Positions 49,201 to 59,640 of a stretch of DNA of 64,000 nt are shown piece after piece. The stretch is from positions 1 to 64,000 of the forward strand of contig JAWPHD010011415.1 in the NCBI GenBank assembly GCA_037043455.1, given 5' to 3'. The notes under the pieces are model-generated. The model ran no database searches, was not told where the DNA came from, and saw only the letters and a program-made list of their open reading frames with translations. The position numbers were made by a program, and so were the translations under genes. The DNA is from Cyrtodaria siliqua (taxonomy: Eukaryota > Mollusca > Bivalvia > Adapedonta > Hiatellidae). Position 1 is the first letter of the stretch. Every line of letters starts with the position of its first letter.

Positions 49201-49995
49201 AATGGTATTATAAAGTTACTAGTCCAAATGACATGGTATATATGTAGTTACTAGTCCTAATGACCTGATATATATGTAGTTACTAGTACTAATGACATGA
49301 TATATATGTAGTTACTAGTCTTAATGACATGGTATATATGTAGTTACTAGTCCTAATGACATGGTATATATGTAGTTACTAGTCCTAATGACATGGTATA
49401 TATATATATATATATAGTTACTAGTCCTAATGACACAGTATGTATGTAGTTACTAGTCCTACTGACCTGGTATAGGAAGTTGCTAGTCCTAATGGCCTGG
49501 TATAGGAAGTTACTAGTCCTAATGACGTGGTATATATGTAGTTACTAGTCCTAATGGCCTGATATAGGTTACATTGCTCTACTGACCTGGCATAGGAAGT
49601 TACTAGTACTAATGACATGGTAATATGCAGTTACTAGTCCTAATGTCCTGAAAAATGTAGTTACAATGCTCTACTGACATGGTATATATGTAGTTACTAG
49701 TCCTAATGACATGGTATAGGAAGTTACTAGTCATAATGTCCCGGTGTAGGTAATCATTAGTCCTAATGCCCTGGTATATGTAGTTACTAGTCCTGATGAC
49801 CTGATATAGGTAGTTACACTGCTCTACTGACCTGGTATGGGAAGTTGCTAGTCCTAATGACATGGTATAGGGAGTTACTAATCCTGATGACATAGTATTT
49901 ATGTAGTTACTAGTCCTAATGGCCTGGTATAGGTAGTTACTAGTCCTAATGTCATGGTATACAGGCCATTATTAGTCCCAATGACATAACATATG
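49201..49995. repeat. Intronic minisatellite, 32-34 bp unit
   Basis: A continuation of the preceding array with altered unit TAGTCCTAATGACATGGTAT + ATATGTAGTTAC. Unit length varies through expansion of the TATA part. Confidence 0.9.
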
Positions 49996-50500
49996 TATTT
50001 AATAGTCATACTAGCATAGCATATGTTGTTTTGCTAAGATCAAGCATACACGCTGACCGCCCCCTGTGCGTGTATGTGTATTTTAGTAAGAAGTGCTTAA
50101 TGTTGACGTAATGACCAGTCCCCTGATCTCAAATCTTATTCTGCCGATATTATTTTATTCCGTACGGGTATTAAGTGTACTTATTGATAATATTTTACCA
50201 TGGTGTTCGCTTTTCATGAAACTATGATTAATGTATACATTTGCATTTCAACTATAACTATTTTGAATGTTCAATTTTTACTTTATGTGATTAGAGCAAG
50301 TCGATACGTAAATACATTTTTAGATTATTTTTTTATAAACGATTTTGTTTTTTGAATATGAATATTTGCCATATTTAATGTGATCACTGGGGGTGTACAC
50401 CGACTTACAAAAGATACCTCGAAACTACCCATGCACGAAACATGTGAACTCTATACGCAGAGTACACTCGTTCCTCATTTGACTCTGTCAACGACAAAGG

Positions 50501-50554
50501 AAGTAGGGCGAACGGTTAGGTCACGTGAAGTAGGGCGAACGGTTAGGTCACGTG
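50501..50554 (+). repeat. Perfect 27-bp tandem duplication with two E-boxes
   Basis: Two adjacent identical copies of AAGTAGGGCGAACGGTTAGG + TCACGTG, giving two CACGTG E-boxes in the actin intron. A regulatory role is only a possibility. Confidence 0.85.
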
Positions 50555-50631
50555 ATTATTCAAAAATATGACGATGTTTATTTGCGTGATCTGCAAAGAT
50601 AAACTATATAGAGGATATTTGTTGTTTTGGA

Positions 50632-50715
50632 GTGGATAACATATTTTATTTCATTGAGAAGTGAAAAAATATAAAACTTTTCTCACTTCGAGATGAAATA
50701 ACATATGTTATTCAC
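50632..50715. repeat. Intronic hairpin
   Basis: GTGGATAACATATTTTATTT and TGAGAAGTGAAAA face TTTTCTCACTTCGAG and AAATAACATATGTTATTCAC. Confidence 0.75.
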
Positions 50716-51070
50716 GACAAAAAAACACATTTTCATTTTATTTTATGATTTGACACAATTATTTAAACAATTTCAGTAACTAAACCGTTTTACACACGTT
50801 TCTTTCCTAGTCACGATGACGTAACGAAACGTTACATGGCGTCATTTTTTTTGAAACCATTAACGTCACAGAAAGAAAGTAATTACATTTAACGGTATAA
50901 CAGTAGGAATAAATTGTGATCCGTGTTACCGTTACTGTGTATGCATTTGTGTTGGTTGTACATTAAAAAAGTAGTCCCGGCAGCTACTGTGGAAATAAAA
51001 CTCTATATTCACAGTGTGGAATAACACATTTATTTCACAGATAAAACATAGTATTTCATTGATTATCATA

Positions 51071-51428
51071 AATTCTAATACACCCGCACTATATAGCCTC
51101 GTTATATTGAACGATATATCACTGTTGCGCATTGCGCATTGTAACGTATGCAACGTTAGGATAGTAAGCAAAGCAATGCGAAATATTTCAGATGTGTGCG
51201 TTATTTACACATTTTAGGGGTATTAGAATAGAAATAGAACATCGTTTACGGTGAATTATCTATAATATATCACGGTTTGTCGTTCAATTGTAAACAATAA
51301 CTTTATTATTTGCAATTGAACTCCAAACCGTGATATATTAAACGATAATTCACAGTAAACGATGTCCTATTTCTTAAATAAAACGAGATATTTTAAACTA
51401 GGCTATATAGTGCGGGTTTATTAGAATT
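51071..51428. repeat. Nested inverted repeats in the actin intron
   Basis: Outer arms: AATTCTAATACACCCGCACT (51071) facing AGTGCGGGTTTATTAGAATT (to 51428). Inner hairpin at about 51228-51375: AACATCGTTTACGGTGAATT and ATATCACGGTTTG facing CAAACCGTGATAT and AATTCACAGTAAACGATGT. Likely one foldback element inside another, or one long palindrome interrupted by insertion. Confidence 0.8.
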
Positions 51429-52023
51429 GTCGTTAAAGCTGTAGATGCATGCCTCCTCCTGGGCATGTCTTTATTTATAGGTTCGTGCTCACCAGCTCAT
51501 GGCGAATTCGTAGCATTGAAAGACCTCAGTGCACGAGATCCACCAAACGTCAGTGATATTTATGCTGGGTGTAAATGCTAATTCACGCAGACGATGCTCC
51601 CAAAGATGACATTGTATTTTACGGTTCATTAACTTCGTCAATAGTACGATGTTTGTGTGTTTTATATCTGTTTTCGGGATCTAAATACACTAGGTAAACC
51701 AAAGTTGAATCATACGATAGACCAACCAACGTTGAATCATCTTTTTTTCATTAGTTTATACACTAGATCAACCAAATTCCAATTATGCTTGATTGGGTAC
51801 TATAGTTAATTAAGTAGAACTGTTTTATTGTCCATTATTTACTTTTTTCCCTCATCACTTTCCCGTTCCAACCCAACATAACATAAGCTGTTAAAGGGTT
51901 GTAAAACACCAGGTGTTTGTCACCCGTCAAATTCGGTGATCGACTTAACCTAGGCCTCTTGTTTTAAAACTTGTCTCAACAATCAATAATGTGTCTATAT
52001 TTAAATGAGTGAATTACAGTTAC
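51429..52023. other. Intronic sequence, nothing recognised
   Basis: Contains a GGCCTCTTG word of the dispersed repeats (about 51951) but no further feature. Confidence 0.4.
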
Positions 52024-52035
52024 GTGTAAAACTAT

Positions 52036-52489
52036 ACTGAAAGGAAAAAGAAACGCATAATGGGTATTTCTGCTATACATTGTATATTTAATATGCGACT
52101 GCTAATCGAATGGTACAGGGCGACATTAGGCCTGTCATTTCGGAAAGAAGGTTAAAATAGCACCAAACACACAAATGGTAACCCCTTTAAAGTTTCATTA
52201 TCGACAGAATGCGCATTTGGTTCAAGCAGGGGAGCAAACTTTGCAATCTCGTAACATTAAGCACAATACTGAAATGGCTTGACCTTTTCAAGCGAAACTT
52301 CAACATTTAACAATTTCGTGTAACAAAGTATACTTTGATTAAAAAATCTTCTAAATGACAGAGTTGTCCTTTCTGTAATGAGTTGTAGCCCCTTTTTGTA
52401 CATATATCTAGAATGTTACGTGGAATTAGGTATATATCATAGTGTAGTATAGGCAATTTTTTTATTATGCGTTTCGTTTTCCTTTCATT
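52036..52489. mobile_element. Tc1-type MITE (copy b)
   Basis: The counterpart of 12-476 within the duplication, so inserted before it. The ends are CTGAAAGGAAAAAGAAACG and CGTTTCGTTTTCCTTTCA. Confidence 0.8.
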
Positions 52490-52736
52490 ATATGTCCGAA
52501 CTTGTGCTGTGCAACATGCATTCTAATTGTTATATTAGACGATGATTGCAGCCTTGTCATATAATTACTATAGAATAGGGATTATCTTGAGTTGCTTCGT
52601 ATTTCATTTGTATTACTGACGTGATTATGTCCAAACCCAGGATCTTGACAATTGTGATACGTCCTTTTCACTATCATAATAGTTCCGATTTCGATTGAAA
52701 ATCTTCTTATTTTAAATGTATTTATTACAAATGTGA

Positions 52737-53020
52737 ATGTCGATGGTAAGATGGGATGGTAAGATGCGATGGTCGATGGTAAGATGCGACCATCGCATCT
52801 ATGGTCGCATCTTACCATCGACCATCGCATCTTACCATCGCATCTTACCATCGACCATCGTATCATGCTATGGTCGCATCTTACCATCGACCATCGCATC
52901 TTACCATCACATCTAACCATCGACCATCGCATCTTATCATCGACCATCGCATTTTACAATGGGCCATCGCATCTTACCATCGACCATCGCATTTTACCAT
53001 CGCATCTAACCATCGACCAT
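52737..53020. repeat. GATGGTAAGATGC array 3
   Basis: The counterpart of 715-927 with more units and strand switches. It lies in the intron shortly before actin exon 2. Confidence 0.85.
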
Positions 53021-53337
53021 CGACTTATGACACACATGCTACGGCCACTCTTGGTATCAAACTTGACCAAGTTTTCCATTCCCGAATATTGCAGACAAGT
53101 GTTTGTGGGCGAGTGAGGAGTGCATACATTGGAGAACACATGAAACATAATTATATAAAGGAAAGCGGACAAATTTCACAAATTTTTAAATGACACTATT
53201 TGATTATAACTTTTTAAGGTCAAGCATCTTTTTATTTAAAGAAACATTAAGAGCATGGTGGGGGCAGGGGCGTTCTGGAATTCATCTAGTCAATCCACAT
53301 ACAGGGTATTGATCCAGGTTTTAACAAGGATGTCCGC

Positions 53338-53415
53338 ATCTTACCATCGCATCTTACCATCGCAACTTACCACCTAGGTCTATGGTCGATGGTAAGATGC
53401 GATGGTAGGATGGCC
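53338..53415. repeat. GATGGTAAGATGC array 4 (short)
   Basis: The counterpart of the end of 1612-1803, with hairpin symmetry around CACCTAGGTC and followed by GGCCCTAACAGGACACCGTA. Confidence 0.8.
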
Positions 53416-53801
53416 CTAACAGGACACCGTATATTTCAGCTTGGTTAGGTTGCAGGTTAAAGTTGTATGAACAGGGGCATAACTCTGCCAAAATAAAAGT
53501 CGGAGTTAATGGATATGTCGAATGACATTCCTTGCGGTAAGATGAAGATGTGTGTGAAGTTTTATGAACATAGGTCAACTTCTTTTCAAGTTATGGCCAA
53601 AGTTATGTTGCAGGTTAAAGTATGACGGACGACGACGGACGCCGAAAGACGACGGCCAAAGCGATCCCTACGTGTCTGCCATGCTACGCAGGCGTAAAAA
53701 CACAACTTTGTTGCGATATGCTTGCTTAAATCTAAGATGTTTGTTTTTAAATAAATTGTTGGAACTGTATAAATAATTACAGTATTTAATGCGTTTTTCA
53801 G

Positions 53802-54791
53802 GGTGTGATGGCTGAGGACTGCTACGTCGGAAATGAAGAAGCCCCGAGCAAGAGCGGTATCCTCACCCTCAGTTACCCAATCGAGCACGGTATCGTCACA
53901 AACTGGGACGATATGGAGAAGATCTGGAATCACGCCTTCTACAATGAACTCCATGTAGCCCCAGAAGAACACCCCGTACTTCTAACTGAGGACCCGCTCA
54001 ACCCTAAAGCTAACAAAGAAAAGATGGCCGAAATCATGTTCGAAACCTTCAACACCCCGGCTTTGTACGTCGGCAACCAGGCCGTGTTGTCCCTGTACGC
54101 ATCTGGTCTTACCACTGGTATTGTCATGAACTCTGGTGATGATGTTTCACACACCGTACCAATCTACGAGGGTCACGCCCTTCCCCACGCCATTCTTAGA
54201 ATAGACTTAGCCGGCCGTGATCTTACCGATTATCTAGTAAAAATCCTTACTGAACGCGGTTATTCATTCACAACAACAGCCGAGAGAGCCATTGTAAGAG
54301 ACATTAAGGAGAAATTATGTTATGTGGCGCTGGACTTTGAACAGGAAATGCAGACCGCTGCTTCTTCTAGCTCTCTGGAGAAGAGCTACGAACTTCCCGA
54401 CGGTCAAGTCATCACCATTGGCAACGAGCGTTTCCGTTGTCCCGAGGCAATGTTCCAGCCATCTTTCTTGGGAAAGGAATCTGCCGGTATCCACGAAGCC
54501 ACATACAACAGCATCATGAAGTGCGATGTTGATATCCGTAAAGATCTGTACGCAAACACAGTATTATCTGGCGGTACAACCATGTACCCAGGTATTGCCG
54601 ACAGAATGCAGAAGGAAATGTCTGCCTTGGCGCCAACTACCATGCAAATTAAAATTATTGCTCCACCAGAGAGAAAGTACTCCGTCTGGATCGGAGGCTC
54701 CAACTTGGCTTCATCGTCCACCTTCCAAAAGATGTGGATCAGCAAACAAGAATACGACGAATCTGGACCATCCCTCATACACAGCAAGTGA
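53802..54791 (+). CDS. Divergent actin, exon 2 (copy B)
   Basis: After acceptor TTTTTCAG (53794-53801) it reads [19 protein letters not shown] and continues in actin sequence to GPSLIHSK, 329 codons, joining exon 1 in phase 0. Conserved parts include [25 protein letters not shown] and WIGGSNLAS. Oddities: the second phosphate loop is NSGDD (usual DSGDG), affecting residues that hold Mg-nucleotide; ASGRTTG is ASGLTTG; and the last two residues (CF) are lost because the Cys codon is TGA, with TTC TAA still following. Either a divergent non-canonical actin or one starting to decay. Most of the frame is intact, and the region 54290-54500 is almost unchanged from copy A. Confidence 0.92.
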   Translation, partial: GVMAEDCYVGNEEAPSKSGILTLSYPIEHGIVTNWDDMEKIWNHAFYNELHVAPEEHPVLLTEDPLNPKANKEKMAEIMFETFNTPALYVGNQAVLSLYASGLTTGIVMNSGDDVSHTVPIYEGHALPHAILRIDLAGRDLTDYLVKILTERGYSFTTTAERAIVRDIKEKLCYVALDFEQEMQTAASSSSLEKSYELPDGQVITIGNERFRCPEAMFQPSFLGKESAGIHEATYNSIMKCDVDIRKDLYANTVLSGGTTMYPGIADRMQKEMSALAPTTMQIKIIAPPERKYSVWIGGSNLASSSTFQKMWISKQEYDESGPSLIHSK

Positions 54792-54847
54792 TTCTAAACT
54801 TTGAAAGATGTTATCGAGATACTCTTTCATACTATTTTATAATATGA

Positions 54848-54853
54848 AATAAA
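54848..54853 (+). terminator. Poly(A) signal of actin copy B
   Basis: An AATAAA hexamer 57 bases past the stop, in the same relative position as in copy A. Confidence 0.75.
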
Positions 54854-54868
54854 ATGAACATATACTGT

Positions 54869-55495
54869 TGTGTAACCTCTTATTGTTCTTTCGCGAAGAG
54901 CTTGTTCTTAGAGAAAGTGCCTTTAATGCAGTTGTATACCCCACCAATTCCGGGGGTCGGGTGGAGAAGGGTATCACATGCTCAAAGTAATTCCCTTTGT
55001 GTCATTGAAATACTGTCAAAACTTGACAGAAAACATTTCACTTAAAGGTAGAAAAAATGTTAATTAATTTATAAGCTAGACACAACTCGTTAAAAAAACA
55101 AGAAAAAAACGTTGATTTACTTATAGGTCGAATACAAACACACTTAGATATAAACAGAACGGCATCTTACATCGAATAATATACTTTCATAATATACCGT
55201 AGAAAAAAGCAACGATGATTTTACAGTAGCATTCCCGCCAATAAAATTCCCGCCAATTTAACAACACATGTACACCGTTTTTAAACCTACTGACGATGAG
55301 GTATATATATATAACTGATATATCTTGAGAATCCAGTCTCTATAGACACTATAGAAACGGTTTTAACCAGCCAGGCCAAACCCCAAAACTGAAACGTCGA
55401 ATTAAGAGTTACCAACTCATAATTCATCTTACGCATATTCAATCACGAGTATTTTAAGAACCCATCAATGAACCTTGACTTTTAATCGGCATATA
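54869..55495. other. Non-coding, nothing recognised
   Basis: The spacer between the actin 3' end and the next MITE. It is much shorter than the 8.5-kb equivalent after copy A. Confidence 0.45.
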
Positions 55496-56290
55496 TACTG
55501 AAACGCAAAACAAACGCAACTCGGGTATTTCCGCTATATACTGTCGTGGCGCAGTCGGTAGCGCGGCGGATTTGTAACCGGAGGCCCCGGGTTCAATCCT
55601 CCGTTGTGCCACTGAGTTCCGTCGGTGTGTTCTTGGGCAAGACACTTTCCCTTAGCCTCGTCCGTCGGATAGGGACGTAAACCGGGCGGTTCCGTGTATC
55701 GGTCTATCCTCCGAGCACGTTAAAGAACCATAGGAATCTATTCGATAATAAGAGTAGGGCAGGTTCCCGGATTCCTATGTATCCTTCCCCTCTCTCTGGG
55801 GCGGCTCTAAATAACCTATACTGTGTTGATGAGCCGTTAAACAACATTCAATTCAATATTGTATACTTAATTCCACATAATATTCCAAAGAAACCCCAAG
55901 ATGTTTTGTAAAAAAAAAAAGTTGCAGTTAATTAGAGAAAGGACACAACTGTGATGTTGTAGACGTTTTAATCTCACTACACCTTGTAACAAGAAATGCA
56001 TAAATGTTGAAGTTCTTCTTTGAAAAACTGAGCCAGTTCAGTTCTGTATTTAACGTAAAGAGTTTGCAAAATGTTGCATCCTAAGTTTGCTCACATGCTT
56101 GAGCCAAACGCCTACTCTGTCAATAATGAAACTTTGAAAGAACACTATTTGCTATATTATGTGTTGTTTTAGTATTTTTGTCCGAAAGGAAAGGTCTTAT
56201 GTAGCCATGTACAATTCGATTAACAGCAGCATATTGTACATACAATATATAGCGGAAATTCCCTTTTTGCGTTTCTTTTGCGTTTCAGTA
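55496..56290 (-). mobile_element. Tc1-type MITE (copy e) carrying a SINE
   Basis: The ends are TACTGAAACGCAAAACAAAC and CTTTTGCGTTTCAGTA, a variant of the family TIR. The interior (TTCCACATAATATTCCA, CAATTCGATTAACAGCAGC) matches the inverted MITE at 27305-27772. A SINE occupies 55543-55858. The right end abuts exactly the start of duplication block 2. Confidence 0.78.
55543..55858 (+). mobile_element. tRNA-derived SINE, V-SINE-like
   Basis: The head is tRNA-like, with an A-box (TGGCGCAGTCGGTAGCG) and a B-box (GGGTTCAATCCTCC). A conserved central part follows (GTTCTTGGGCAAGACACTTT), then GGACGTAAACCGGGCGGTT, and a tail of GATGAGCCGTTAAACAACATTC in short form (TGATGAGCCGTTAAACAAC), ending ATTCAATTCAAT. 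It is the best-preserved SINE of this type in the window; degraded relatives are at 6644-6945, 18660-18865 and 63335-63550. RUDI-type assignment is recalled, not tested. Confidence 0.82.
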
Positions 56291-57554
56291 TATACATTAT
56301 TATATGACTTGAACACCTGGATAGAATTTGGATAAACCGTTTTCTACTGCATTTTTTTGCCGTTTTTTGGCGGGTTAGCTACTTTAATTAGTTTTTCTTA
56401 CAACTTACTCTATTTTCGGCAACGAGGTAGTAGATTGGTACCCGGTAGTCTACTAGATGGAACTCGAAATCACCCTCACGATGGCAGGGTTAGGAATATG
56501 TATATTCTACATAGCTTTGCTGTTTGTTTGATTTGTTTGAATGTTGCTTTTTTCGATCGATACGAACTCCTGTATATCTATATCCGGTATACTGATTGTG
56601 CTAAACATCTGACCCATTTGGTATGGTGTATTGACAAGAAATAGCATTTGGTATGACAATTCAAATAGTCCAAAAAGTGAAACAATATCTCCGGTTTTTA
56701 CGTGGACTTTACAATGTTGACCTTGATATTCATATCTCGGAAAACAATTGTTCGATTTGCAAAAATTATAGGCATTTTTAAGCTCGCTATGAAAATGACA
56801 AAACAAAATCCACATTTCAGAAACATCTGAACAAGCCGTGTTCTCCCATAGGTTCACCAACACCAACTGCGTATAAACAGACGAGGTGCAGTCGAATGTA
56901 GTTTCTATTATAAACATTCCTATTATAAACAATAATCCTTCTTTTTATGTTGGAAAGAGGCATTTTAAGTGAGGGAAAATGAAACATTTCTGTTCGATTT
57001 TGTTGTTGTATGTATAAGTGTATTCATAGGTTTTAACGGATTATTGATGAACATTTTCTGAATCTCAGTAAATAAAAGTTTCAGCTTTAAAATGCAGTTT
57101 GCTCGTAAAGGTAGTCTAAGTCTCAAACGATGTGAACGGTCGTGTTTTGGTGAAGGTATGAAACCACCAATTATCTTCCCCATTGACACCAGTGTTAAAA
57201 TGTCGCATATGAATGATTTGCTGCAACTTCAACTCAAGTATATATAATGCAGCAGTGTAATGTTCATATAGAAAAATAATTTACCACTTGAAAAATCACC
57301 AGAAAAGGTGGGCTCACACTTGACATGCAATACAGTTCTTGTTTGTTTACTAACAGGTCAATGTTCTTGTTTGTTTACTAACAGGTCAATACCGCTGTTT
57401 TCATTGATAGTTGCTCACAATGTATGCATAAATTCGATATTATAAATACTTACTTATTAACACGCTTCTTATACATACAACAATAAAATCAAATAGAAAT
57501 GGGCTGTTTTCTCCTATTTATAATGCCCATTTTCATCAAAAAAGAGTTATTTAA

Positions 57555-57766
57555 AAGTTTAAACAAATTTATTCTATATCGATTGCGAAACAAGTTCTTG
57601 CAACTTAGATTAATCAATCTCGACGGCTTCCTGGGTAGGACCAGTACTAAGCAATGTGGATTAATTATCTTGCTCAAGGATAAATAACGAGGCCGCGGCG
57701 AGGAACGAACCCACCACCTCTCGATCTGGAGTTCGGCGCTCTACCACTGGACCACGCACTCCACTG
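57555..57766 (-). mobile_element. tRNA-derived SINE with 9-bp target duplication
   Basis: GTTATTTAA occurs on both sides (57546-57554 and 57767-57775), and the paralogous site in copy A (about 12838) is empty. On the - strand the head has TGGTCCAGTGGTAGAGCG (A-box) and GTGGGTTCGTTCCTC (B-box). CCTTGAGCAAGATAATTAAT and TTGCAAGAACTTGTTTCGC follow. The core resembles the MetaSINE type reported from bivalves; that is recalled, not tested. Confidence 0.88.
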
Positions 57767-58946
57767 GTTATTTAATGAAAGCAATATCCTCTAATTACAT
57801 TTTTCGAAACTAGAGCTGTGTTAATAAAATCAACGTAAATCACATCATACATGGTCAACGTACTAGAGCCAGAATAGAGCCCCTGTTTGTCCAGGCAGAG
57901 CGGTAAAATCCTCCCGAATTCATGCTTATCGTGCAATTTTTGCCATGTTTATTAAAGGTCTTCATCATCACCCTTGTTCTTCATCATCACCCCTGTATTG
58001 TTTCATGTGCTACTTGAGTGGTGACAGAAAACAATGATTGTTGGTTACAGAGAAACATGGATTGTTTACAATAGAATTTGCAGCAACTCTGCAGTTTCGC
58101 AGGTGAGAAGGTTCTAGGTCTATTTTGCATATTTGTATCTGGATGTAATGTTTATTCCTGTTGGCGCTATATATATACATTTCTACCCAGGAAAAATGGT
58201 GTCTCTACCGCAAAATAATCGACTATCATAATTATATGACCTTCATGTGCTAATCAAAGCACTGAAAGTGCTGATGGACGGTGCCACTCAGAAAGTATTG
58301 ATTCCGAAAAAAAAACGGGTTTGCGTACTACGGTGGTGAACATTTGTGCAATATTACTGAAATTGGATGAGGCATTACCAAAGTTATGGGACTTGACGGA
58401 AGGACAGACGGGCAATTCTGCTCCGACTAATCGGCGTGGGATAAAAAGTGAAGTTATGTAGAAATGTTTAAATTGAATAAGTGTCAACGGGGAGTAATTG
58501 TAAAATGAAAATGTCAGAGAAAGTTGGTCACAACATACGTAACATGAGATCTCGATTCAAAACCAATCAGATTCAATCAAGCATGACAGGTTACCGGACG
58601 GATTCTATTTATTATCCAATTTTATCACATAATGTCCCTTGTAAGCAGTGTCGAACACCCATTTAATATTCTATTTTATCATGCAGATATGCACTCTTCT
58701 GCCTAATAAAGGGGTGACCTAATACATTTTGCTTTATAAGGCTCTGACCAATAGAGCAAATCAATGCGGAATCGCTCGGCGTTTATTGTACGTAACGTTA
58801 TCTGACGTCATGCACGTAACGATGCCTGACGTCATAAAAGAAAAAATAAACAACAACATGGCGGCGTCCTCGATAAGCTTAACATTCTGAGTAATAGGTA
58901 ATAATAGTAATTTATACAGAAAATGTGGACAATCTACATGATAAAT

Positions 58947-59051
58947 AGAATATTACGTCAGTGCCTTTTACTATCAAGTTTATTAGGCTCGGCACGAAAA
59001 CGAAGCCTCGCCTAATAAACCTGATAGTAAACGGTACTGACATAATATTCT
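58947..59051. repeat. Near-perfect hairpin
   Basis: AGAATATTACGTCAGTGCC and ACTATCAAGTTTATTAGGC face GCCTAATAAACCTGATAGT and GGTACTGACATAATATTCT around a short loop near 58998. Confidence 0.8.
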
Positions 59052-59602
59052 CTATGTATGACACACGTGTAATACAACCTGAAACGATTTTGATTGGTTG
59101 AGTTAAACCTGTAACACTACGCAAGTTTATTAACTGAAACTATTTTATTTATTACAAATTCACCCAGATCTGAGTCATATACTTATTATTTGTGACAGCT
59201 TATAAAAATAATGCACGTTATTCAAAACAATGTTGTTGGTTTGTTAAAAAGTTGGCGTAAACTGCTATTTTGTAAAGAGGTAAAACACGAGCTCTTTTAT
59301 ACGCAACGTTATGTGTGAGACGCGACGTTACGACGTCACAAATGTTATGACGTTTTGGCGCTAAATTGTATCTGACGTCGTGGCGGTTTTATGTCCATCT
59401 GAATTAATTTTTACTAATTTGATTGCAATGTCAGCTGGATGACTCAAAGACACGTTAAGAGCTAATTCTTTCTTCTATAAAGTGATGTCTGTTTTAGCTT
59501 TACTAAAAACAAACTAAATAACAAAAAAAACGAACTAAATAACAAAATATCCGTTCGTTTATCCGTAACGAAACTGCGACAGTGACGTGACACGGAAAAT
59601 TG

Positions 59603-59604
<2 letters not shown>

Positions 59605-59638
<34 letters not shown>
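59605..59638. repeat. (TA)n microsatellite
   Basis: A perfect TA dinucleotide run, longer than its counterpart near 14720 in copy A. Confidence 0.9.

Positions 59639-59640
<2 letters not shown>

Larger units (their letters stand above)
52024..54868 (+). repeat. Segmental duplication block 1, copy B
   Basis: The direct duplicate of 1-3256, from GTGTAAAACTATACTGAAAG to the poly(A) signal. In this copy the block forms the end of the actin intron plus exon 2. A should therefore have the same gene structure, with its exon 1 left of the window. Confidence 0.9.

Noticed and set aside
48076..49202. Two minus-strand frames of 235-236 codons
   Set aside because: They are translations of a 30-bp intronic minisatellite, without start context, conserved domain or non-repeat sequence.
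55543..55615. A tRNA gene
   Set aside because: The A- and B-boxes are present, but the acceptor stem does not pair well and the sequence continues into a SINE body.
57690..57766. A minus-strand tRNA gene
   Set aside because: It is the head of a SINE with target duplications on both sides.
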